This document shows positions 6,464 to 11,431 of a DNA stretch of 11,431 nucleotides, one piece after another (position 1 is the first letter of the stretch; every line of letters begins with the position of its first letter). A program made the position numbers and the translations under genes. This DNA comes from an uncultured Chitinophagaceae bacterium (GTDB lineage: Bacteria > Bacteroidota > Bacteroidia > Chitinophagales > Chitinophagaceae). The DNA is taken from NCBI GenBank assembly GCA_937897585.1, contig CALCNY010000055.1:1-11431 (forward strand). Reading direction: 5' to 3'. Below the pieces are notes generated by a model, which had not been told where the DNA came from, ran no database searches, and worked only from the letters and a program-made list of their open reading frames with translations.

Positions 6464-7270
6464 ATGTACAAAATCTGTTTTATTTCTATTTCCTTATTGA
6501 TTTGTTTATCGACATTTGGCCAGAAGAAAGAAAAGAAAATAAAAGGAATGTATATTCAGTGGGGATATAATATTGAATGGTATACCAAAAGCAATATTCA
6601 TTTTAAATTAAACAATGGCAGCGATTTCATTTTGCATAATGTATCAGCAAGCGATAAACCCAATTTCGACGCGATTTATAAAAACCCAGATCAAATTTCT
6701 ATTCCACAATACAATTACAGAATTGGATTTTATTTGAATCATGAACAAACGAAATCAATAGAACTTAATTTTGATCATGCTAAATATGTTGTTAATAATT
6801 TTCAAACTGCTCATGTAACGGGTACCATTAAAGGCAAACCTGTTGAAGGAGACAGCATTTTAAACCCATCTACGTTTTTACATCTAGAACATACTGATGG
6901 TGCGAACTGGCTTCATGTTAATTATGTTCAACAGAAAACAATCAAAAGCAGTCATGACCAAAGCCAACCAAGATTGAACCTTATTGGTAAAATCGGTGCT
7001 GGTATCAACATCCCCAGAACAGATTTCACCTGGGAAGGCGACAGATTGAATAATCAATTTCATATTGCAGGCTATAACGCTAGTGTTGAAGGTGGTATCA
7101 AATATTATTTTTCTAAAAAATTCTTTTTGGAAGGAACCGGAAAAACCGGATATGTCAGATATCTAAATGCTTTAGCGAACACCAATACTTTTAAAAATAG
7201 CCGCGTAAATCACGGTTTCGGATATTTTGAAGTAATTGTATTGATTGGTTATGACATTAAATTTAAATAA
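6464..7270 (+). CDS. Exported protein of unknown function, probable outer-membrane beta-barrel
   Basis: A 268-residue protein I do not recognise as a named family. Residues 1-19 form a signal peptide (hydrophobic CFISISLLICLS, likely cleavage before Gln20 in TFGQKKEKK). The rest has many short alternating polar and hydrophobic strands ending in aromatic or charged residues, for example YRIGFYLNH (85-93), LNLIGKIGAGINIP (171-184), EGGIKYYFSKKFFLEG (209-224) and FGYFEVIVLIGYDIKF (252-267). This looks like an 8-10 strand outer-membrane barrel of the OmpW or OMP_b-brl type. The final residue is Lys after Phe, rather than a terminal Phe. It is the first gene of a closely packed run; the next gene starts 17 nt later. 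It shares no pathway with queG and anmK that I can see. Confidence 0.75.
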   Translation: MYKICFISISLLICLSTFGQKKEKKIKGMYIQWGYNIEWYTKSNIHFKLNNGSDFILHNVSASDKPNFDAIYKNPDQISIPQYNYRIGFYLNHEQTKSIELNFDHAKYVVNNFQTAHVTGTIKGKPVEGDSILNPSTFLHLEHTDGANWLHVNYVQQKTIKSSHDQSQPRLNLIGKIGAGINIPRTDFTWEGDRLNNQFHIAGYNASVEGGIKYYFSKKFFLEGTGKTGYVRYLNALANTNTFKNSRVNHGFGYFEVIVLIGYDIKFK

Positions 7271-7287
7271 TTGTTTCAATTAACATT

Positions 7288-7647
7288 ATGTACGAAAATA
7301 AAAAACAAAAACTAGCAACTAAAAAAGTTTTCAGAGTTAGAATTTTAAAAAATGTTTTGATAGCTTTTATTGTGATGATAGTAAGTTTATTTCTCGGAAT
7401 TATTGGCTACAAAATAACTGTTCCTGAATTCGATTGGTATGATAGTCTTTTGAATGCCTCAATGATATTAAGTGGGATGGGCCCTTTAATCGACGCTAAT
7501 ATCATATTGACTAAATCTGCTAAAGTATTTGCTTCTTTTTATGCACTTTTCAGTGGCATTACATTTCTTTCAACCTTTGGCATCATCGTTGCCCCTGCTC
7601 TTCATCGCTTCTTTCACAAACTACATATGGATGAAGAAGAAAATTAA
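7288..7647 (+). CDS. Small membrane protein with K+-channel-like pore topology but no selectivity filter
   Basis: A 119-residue protein with a basic N-terminus (KKQKLATKKVFRVRILK), a first membrane helix at about 22-42, a re-entrant-like segment WYDSLLNASMILSGMGPL (50-67), and a second helix at about 79-102 followed by HRFFHKLH and an acidic tail. The order helix, pore segment, helix and the phrase KVFASFYALFSGITFL after the pore segment recall two-helix potassium channels (Ion_trans_2). However, the TVGYG-type filter is absent and ILSGMGP stands at its place. It may be a degenerate or non-K+ channel-like family; I know of no assigned function. Its position between the exported protein (17 nt before) and queG (20 nt after) implies co-transcription. 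Confidence 0.75.
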   Translation: MYENKKQKLATKKVFRVRILKNVLIAFIVMIVSLFLGIIGYKITVPEFDWYDSLLNASMILSGMGPLIDANIILTKSAKVFASFYALFSGITFLSTFGIIVAPALHRFFHKLHMDEEEN

Positions 7648-7667
7648 TTTTTCTTTTTATAATATCA

Positions 7668-8591
7668 ATGAACAAAGAAAAAAACACACAAATTATTAAA
7701 TCAATTGCCACACAACTTGGTTTTGATTTTTGTGGTATTGCACTTGCACAGCATTTGAACGATGATGCCAGAAGACTTGAAACCTGGTTGAATAAAGGCA
7801 TGAATGGATCAATGGAGTATATGGCCAATCATTTCGACATAAGAGTTAACCCTACTCTTCTTGTCCCTGGCGCCAAATCAGTCATTACGGTTTTATACAA
7901 TTACTACCCTGAGGAAAACCAAACCGAAGAATACAAAATATCCAAATATGCGTATGGCGAAGATTATCATGATGTCATCAGAAAAAAACTTCATGAATTC
8001 TTTTTCATCATTAAAGAAAAAATCGGAAAGATAAATGGAAGAGGCTTTGTAGACAGCGCTCCTGTTTTGGAAAGAACTTGGGCACAACGTTCCGGATTGG
8101 GTTGGATTGGCAAAAACGGAAATCTTATCAATAAAAAACAAGGCTCATTCTTTTTCATTGCTTCTCTCATCGTTGACCTCGAATTAAATTACGATAACGC
8201 ATACACGAAAGATTACTGTGGCACATGTACTAGCTGTATAGACAATTGTCCTACTGAAGCGATATTGCCAGATAAAGTTGTTGATGGCAGTAAATGTATT
8301 TCCTATTTTACCATTGAATTGAAAGATGCATTGATTCCTGACAATATGAAAGGCAAATTTGACAATTGGCTATTTGGTTGCGATGTGTGCCAAGATGTTT
8401 GTCCATGGAATCGTTTTTCTAAACCAAATCAAGAAGAAAAATTCAAGCCAATACCTGAAATCATTAATTTCAGTTCAAAAGATTGGGAAGATTTGACTGA
8501 AGAGAATTTTAAATTTATTTTCAAAAATTCGCCTATCAAAAGAACAAAATTCAGCGGCATCAAACGAAACCTTCAATTTATCAAAAAGTAA
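7668..8591 (+). CDS. queG: Epoxyqueuosine reductase QueG (short form)
   Basis: QueG carries out the last step of queuosine synthesis, reducing epoxyqueuosine to queuosine in the anticodon wobble position of tRNAs for Asp, Asn, His and Tyr, using cobalamin and two 4Fe-4S clusters. The cobalamin-binding catalytic domain contains FVDSAPVLER (127-136) with the catalytic Asp129, followed by GLGWIGKNGNLI (143-154). The ferredoxin-like part has CGTCTSCIDNCP (184-195), Cys210, and CDVCQDVCP (238-246), giving the eight cluster cysteines. At 307 residues it lacks the C-terminal HEAT-like extension of E. coli QueG (about 380 residues); short forms of this kind are known in other phyla. It overlaps no neighbour and is 4 nt from anmK. 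The enzyme is cytoplasmic. Confidence 0.96.
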   Translation: MNKEKNTQIIKSIATQLGFDFCGIALAQHLNDDARRLETWLNKGMNGSMEYMANHFDIRVNPTLLVPGAKSVITVLYNYYPEENQTEEYKISKYAYGEDYHDVIRKKLHEFFFIIKEKIGKINGRGFVDSAPVLERTWAQRSGLGWIGKNGNLINKKQGSFFFIASLIVDLELNYDNAYTKDYCGTCTSCIDNCPTEAILPDKVVDGSKCISYFTIELKDALIPDNMKGKFDNWLFGCDVCQDVCPWNRFSKPNQEEKFKPIPEIINFSSKDWEDLTEENFKFIFKNSPIKRTKFSGIKRNLQFIKK

Positions 8592-8595
8592 AATC

Positions 8596-9786
8596 ATGAT
8601 TGAAACCATTGAAAAGCTGAATCAAATTGCGCTCAAACCATCAAGAAAAATAATTGGATTGATGAGCGGTACTTCATTGGATGGACTTGATATTGCGTTG
8701 TGCGAAGTCTTTGGAAATGGTAAATCGACGAAAATAAATCTACTGCAATTTGAAACCATTGAATACAAAAACAATTTCAGAGATGAAATAAAAACTATCT
8801 TCTCCCAAAAAAATATTGATCTCGAAAAGCTATGTTTATTGAATGAATGGATTGCAAAAGTTCATGCTGAAATGATAAATAAAAAACTTTCTGATTGGCA
8901 AATGAAAAAAAGTGAAATCGATCTGATTGCCAGTCATGGTCAAACCATTTACCATGCACCTGAAAGTTTACATCAAAATAAAACTTTCGGCAATGGCACT
9001 TTACAAATCGGAGATGGAGATCAAATTGCTGTAAATACAGGCATCATCACCATAAGCGACTTCAGAAAAAAACATATTGCAGCTGGTGGCGAAGGTGCTC
9101 CATTGGCGGCTTACGGAGATTATCTTTTGTATGCACAACCAAACAAATCAACAATATTGCTGAACATAGGAGGAATTTCAAATCTAACTTACATTCCTTC
9201 AAATAGTAGTTTTGAAAATGTAGTATGCACTGACATTGGACCCGGAAACAAATTGATGGATATATGGATTAACAAACATTTCCCTGAAAAACAGTTTGAT
9301 CAAGATGCTGCATTTGCAAATACAGGAGAAGTTCATTCAACATTATTAGCCACTTTAAAATCGCATCCGTTTTTTAAATTATCATTTCCAAAAACAACGG
9401 GACCTGAATTATTCAATCTTGAATTTATTGAAAATGCAATTCGAGAATCTGAAACAGCGGATATTCCGACTGCAGATGTAATGGGGACTTTGAATAAATT
9501 TACTGTTGATATTATCTGTCATGCCATTCACCATTTCGTTTCGGCTAACCAAGACTGTGATATATTTATAAGTGGAGGTGGCGCAAAAAATCATTTGCTA
9601 TTCAAAGGTATTGCTGATTACTTTCCAATAAATTCTGTAAAAACACTTCTCAATTCAGATGCTAAAGAAGCTATGTTATTTGCCGTATTAGCAAATGAAA
9701 CAATTGCAGGTAACAAAAAAACATTTGGTAACGGGAGTGCTAAAATGCCGAATGTGAGTATGGGGAAGATTTGTTTACCGATGTAA
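8596..9786 (+). CDS. anmK: Anhydro-N-acetylmuramic acid kinase AnmK
   Basis: AnmK opens the 1,6-anhydro ring of anhydro-MurNAc, a product of cell-wall turnover, and phosphorylates it with ATP to MurNAc-6-phosphate for reuse. At 396 residues it is slightly longer than the usual 360-390, with about 17 extra residues at the N-terminus. Family motifs are GLMSGTSLDGLD (21-32) for ATP binding, SHGQTIYHAP (113-122), GEGAPLAAYGD (165-175), LNIGGISNLT (189-198), DIGPGN (213-218) carrying the presumed catalytic base Asp213, TGPELFN (268-274) and SGGGAKN (326-332). The ATG follows the queG stop after 4 nt, so the two are almost certainly co-transcribed. An in-frame Met at residue 23 lies inside the ATP-binding motif and cannot be the start. 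The gene ends 2 nt before a palindromic repeat array. Confidence 0.97.
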   Translation: MIETIEKLNQIALKPSRKIIGLMSGTSLDGLDIALCEVFGNGKSTKINLLQFETIEYKNNFRDEIKTIFSQKNIDLEKLCLLNEWIAKVHAEMINKKLSDWQMKKSEIDLIASHGQTIYHAPESLHQNKTFGNGTLQIGDGDQIAVNTGIITISDFRKKHIAAGGEGAPLAAYGDYLLYAQPNKSTILLNIGGISNLTYIPSNSSFENVVCTDIGPGNKLMDIWINKHFPEKQFDQDAAFANTGEVHSTLLATLKSHPFFKLSFPKTTGPELFNLEFIENAIRESETADIPTADVMGTLNKFTVDIICHAIHHFVSANQDCDIFISGGGAKNHLLFKGIADYFPINSVKTLLNSDAKEAMLFAVLANETIAGNKKTFGNGSAKMPNVSMGKICLPM

Positions 9787-9788
9787 AA

Positions 9789-9872
9789 GTTTAAAAGGTT
9801 TAAAAAGTTCAATCAGTTCAAAAAGTTGAAAGAACCTTTTGAACAACCTGAACCTCTTGAACTTTATTGAAC
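9789..9872. repeat. Palindromic array of 9-nt GTTCAAAAG units (family 2) between convergent genes
   Basis: Five forward units of exactly 9 nt (GTTTAAAAG, GTTTAAAAA, GTTCAATCA, GTTCAAAAA, GTTGAAAGA; 9789-9833) are followed by four reverse units (CTTTTGAAC, AACCTGAAC, CTCTTGAAC, TTTATTGAAC; 9836-9872). The centre pairs 9816-9827 with 9833-9844 (11 of 12 bp, 5-nt loop), and the outer units pair through their GTTYAA cores, so the whole region can fold as an interrupted hairpin. It fills the gap between anmK (plus) and the ABC permease (minus), where it may terminate both transcripts. Confidence 0.85.
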
Positions 9873-9883
9873 CTCAAAAAAAG

Positions 9884-10996
9884 CTACTCCCACTTAAACA
9901 CCTTCACTGCTATTCCATACACCACAACACCCCAAATAATCAAAATCAAAATCTCCGATTTTACTTGCCATAAAGATTGACCTTCAAATGCCACATTTCT
10001 TAAAGCGGTATTGAGATGAGTCAAAGGCATTGCTCTAGAAATCGGTTGCAGCCACTTTGGAAAACTGTCTATTGAAAAGAAAGTCCCTCCTAATAAAAAC
10101 TGAGGTAATGTAATCAGATTTGCGAACGGAGGTATTGTGCTATCATTTTTTGCTATACCACTTACTATAAAACCAAATCCCATAAAAACGAGCAATCCAA
10201 AAAAGCTCAATACCATCATATCAAAAAATGTCTGAAAACCATGTATCAGCGTAAATCCAAAAAAGAAATAGCCCGCAGAAATAATTACAACAGCTGTAAT
10301 TAATTGAAATATTACCCTGCTAAGGCCTTCGCCTAAAATGATAAAAGTTCGATTGATGGGTGTGGCGAAAAAACGTTTTAAAACTAAAGTATTTCTCAAA
10401 TTAAAAAACATAAAAGCTACGCCAAAAACACCTGCGCTTAATAACGAAAATCCAAGCTGACCAGGTAAAATAAAGTCTATGGTTTTATATTCTCTTACGG
10501 TTTCAATGTCGGTTTGAGGATTGAAATTAAAATCTGCATAACTCTGTCGATTTTTATACATCGTGTTACTGATTCTATTTACCGTGTTTTCAAGCATTGA
10601 TTTTAATTGCGGCCATTTATCGTTGCTTGAAGTGGTACTTTTTAAAACCAAAGAATAGGGATTTGCAGCCGACACATTGTTTTTGGTAATTAGAATTATT
10701 CCAACTAATCTTCCTTTATTCAAATCGGATCTCATTTCTTGTTCAGTATCATAATGCATAATTTTGAACATATCCATTGACACGATAGACTTGTATATAA
10801 TGTTTGATGTGTCAGAATTTTTATCTATTACTACTTTGAAAGACTGCATAGAACCGCCTCCACCAATAAATCCAAAAACCAGAATAAAAATAAAAGGAAA
10901 AATAAAACTAAATATCATTGCCGACGGACTTCTGGTAATGGCTCTGAGGCTGCCTTTTGTAATCGCCCACATGGCTCTAAACTGACTGTATTTCAT
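9884..10996 (-). CDS. ABC-2 type transporter permease
   Basis: A 370-residue inner-membrane subunit of an ABC transporter of the ABC2_membrane_3/YhfE-like type. The first helix (about 28-46, FSFIFPFIFILVFGFIG) follows a short cytoplasmic N-terminus containing KGSLRAITRSPSAM. A large extracytoplasmic domain spans about 47-175, followed by a cluster of helices at about 181-200, 226-248, 258-281, 294-308 and 349-366. The C-terminal signature (LLGGTFFSIDSFPKWLQPISRAMPLTH, residues 301-327) is typical of ABC-2 exporters. No ATPase gene is in the window; it should be encoded beyond or elsewhere. The substrate is unknown. The frame stays open upstream to 11083, but those 29 residues come from the repeat array, so Met at 10996 is chosen as start. 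Confidence 0.92.
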   Translation of the reverse strand: MKYSQFRAMWAITKGSLRAITRSPSAMIFSFIFPFIFILVFGFIGGGGSMQSFKVVIDKNSDTSNIIYKSIVSMDMFKIMHYDTEQEMRSDLNKGRLVGIILITKNNVSAANPYSLVLKSTTSSNDKWPQLKSMLENTVNRISNTMYKNRQSYADFNFNPQTDIETVREYKTIDFILPGQLGFSLLSAGVFGVAFMFFNLRNTLVLKRFFATPINRTFIILGEGLSRVIFQLITAVVIISAGYFFFGFTLIHGFQTFFDMMVLSFFGLLVFMGFGFIVSGIAKNDSTIPPFANLITLPQFLLGGTFFSIDSFPKWLQPISRAMPLTHLNTALRNVAFEGQSLWQVKSEILILIIWGVVVYGIAVKVFKWE

Positions 10997-11013
10997 TGGA
11001 AAAAATTTCGGTG

Positions 11014-11021
11014 TAAAGCTA
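11014..11021 (-). promoter_or_regulatory. Weak candidate promoter of the ABC permease gene
   Basis: Read on the minus strand, TAGCTTTA matches TAnnTTTG in all but the last base. It would start transcription near 11007, about 11 nt before the ATG at 10996, the same short-leader geometry as for the SDR and folK genes. No -33 element is evident. Confidence 0.3.
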
Positions 11022-11049
11022 AGATAGTTTTTGTTTAAAATGTAATGTA

Positions 11050-11156
11050 GGTTTAAGAGGTTCAAAAGGTTAAAGATGTTCAAAAGGTCAAGAGGTTCAA
11101 AAGGTTCAAGAGGTTCAAAAGGTTGCTTCTAATTGAACATCTTGAACCTTTTGAAC
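11050..11156. repeat. Palindromic array alternating GGTTCAAAA and GGTTCAAGA (family 2)
   Basis: Eight forward units run from 11050 to 11120: positions 11050, 11059, 11068, 11077, 11086 (8 nt), 11094, 11103 and 11112. They largely alternate between endings AGA and AAA, giving an 18-nt higher-order unit. Reverse units then run from 11133 to 11156. The segments 11095-11118 and 11133-11156 are inverted copies matching at 23 of 24 positions around a 14-nt loop. The array lies in the divergent gap between the permease and folK, directly before the family 1 array. Confidence 0.9.
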
Positions 11157-11174
11157 TTATTGAATCCAACCAGC

Positions 11175-11235
11175 ATCCAGCTTATCAAGCCTATCCAGCC
11201 TATCCAGCTTATCCAGCCTATCCAGCCTATCCAGC
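11175..11235 (-). repeat. Tandem array of TATCCAGCY units (family 1, reverse)
   Basis: Copies of TATCCAGC start at 11192, 11201, 11210, 11219 and 11228 with an exact 9-nt period, preceded by the variant TATCAAGC (11183) and a partial ATCCAGC (11175). The ninth base is C or T. This is the reverse complement of the GCTGGATA array at 956-1042. It ends 33 nt before the folK start codon. Confidence 0.9.
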
Positions 11236-11242
11236 AACTCAC

Positions 11243-11250
11243 TATCTTTA
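11243..11250 (+). promoter_or_regulatory. Candidate promoter of folK
   Basis: TATCTTTA matches TAnnTTTG except for the last base and lies directly after the repeat array. Transcription would begin near 11257, leaving a leader of about 11 nt. Any -33 contact would fall within the TATCCAGC repeats, so array length would set the sequence upstream of this promoter. Confidence 0.35.
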
Positions 11251-11267
11251 CAATCCCAACCAATCAA

Positions 11268-11431
11268 ATGAAAAAAGTCTATTTACTTCTCGGCAGCAAT
11301 ATGGGTAATTCTGCTGCCCAACTAAAAAAAGCAAAGTCATTAATTAATAAACAAGTTGGCAACGTATCCAGATCATCTGCATGTTACAGCACAGCAGCTT
11401 GGGGAAATACATACCAACCTGACTTTTTAAA
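11268..11431 (+). CDS. folK: 2-amino-4-hydroxy-6-hydroxymethyldihydropteridine pyrophosphokinase FolK, N-terminal part
   Basis: The first 54 codons of HPPK, cut by the window end. HPPK transfers pyrophosphate from ATP to 6-hydroxymethyl-7,8-dihydropterin in folate synthesis. The N-terminus has VYLLLGSNMGN (residues 4-14), the family's LGSNxG motif, followed by a helix (AAQLKKAKSLI) and the segment SACYSTAAWGNTYQPDFL (37-54), which corresponds to the conserved pterin-binding region S..Y.T.AWG...QP.F.N. ATG 11268 is the only start that keeps the motif near the N-terminus. The gene is divergent from the permease, with the two repeat arrays between them. Confidence 0.93.
   Translation, partial: MKKVYLLLGSNMGNSAAQLKKAKSLINKQVGNVSRSSACYSTAAWGNTYQPDFL

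Noticed and set aside
9409..9812. Minus-strand open frames across the 3' end of anmK
   Set aside because: They are antisense to conserved anmK codons, and one begins within the repeat array.
10997..11083. N-terminal extension of the ABC permease (29 residues)
   Set aside because: The added residues begin with a Leu/Asn-repeat encoded by the family 2 array and precede a normal permease N-terminus at 10996; the extension also reads through the candidate promoter.
11123..11308. Open frame encoding a repeated Tyr-Pro-Ala peptide
   Set aside because: It is an effect of the 9-nt period of the TATCCAGCY array, and it runs into folK in another frame; no independent support for a gene.

Overview
The window looks like chromosomal DNA of a Bacteroidota bacterium, probably near the Chitinophagaceae or Sphingobacteriia. 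The DNA is AT-rich, start codons lack obvious Shine-Dalgarno sequences, several promoters match the Bacteroidota -7 element TAnnTTTG, and the gene set fits (DUF2911 lipoprotein-like protein with TPRs, a Bacteroidota-type DUF62 protein, a short QueG, AnmK). No transposase, integrase, phage gene, tRNA, rRNA or CRISPR array is visible.

Layout. (1) Positions 144-2747, plus strand: a short-chain dehydrogenase, a DUF62 (SAM hydroxide adenosyltransferase-like) protein and a secreted DUF2911/TPR protein. The first two are separated by a short-repeat array; the last two are 10 nt apart. A strong bidirectional terminator (2772-2810) closes this block. (2) Positions 2829-6223, minus strand: a cytoplasmic DsbA-like thioredoxin-fold protein and, upstream of it, the disaggregase ClpB, both plausible protein-quality genes. 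(3) Positions 6464-9786, plus strand: a compact four-gene run with gaps of 17, 20 and 4 nt: an unknown exported, probably beta-barrel protein, a small membrane protein shaped like a K+ channel pore but without its filter, epoxyqueuosine reductase (queG) and anhydro-MurNAc kinase (anmK). (4) Positions 9884-10996, minus strand: an ABC-2 type permease. (5) From 11268, plus strand: the N-terminal part of folK, cut by the window end.

Most genes are ordinary housekeeping genes with no shared pathway: tRNA modification (queG), peptidoglycan recycling (anmK), folate synthesis (folK) and proteostasis (clpB). The most unusual content is between genes. Two unrelated families of tandem repeats, both with a unit of about 9 nt, occupy the gaps. 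The GCTGGATA family occurs at 956-1042 and, in opposite orientation, at 11175-11235; a 26-nt block is exactly reverse-complementary between them. The GGTTCAAAA/GGTTCAAGA family occurs at 9789-9872 and 11050-11156, each time arranged as forward units followed by reverse units, so that it folds into a long hairpin. The two families sit side by side upstream of folK.

Three proteins also deserve attention for missing key residues: the DUF62 protein lacks the Asp-Arg-His triad, the DsbA-like protein has SEVC in place of CxxC, and the channel-like protein lacks the TVGYG filter. I see no convincing multi-gene novel system; the repeat arrays are the best candidate for something undescribed.
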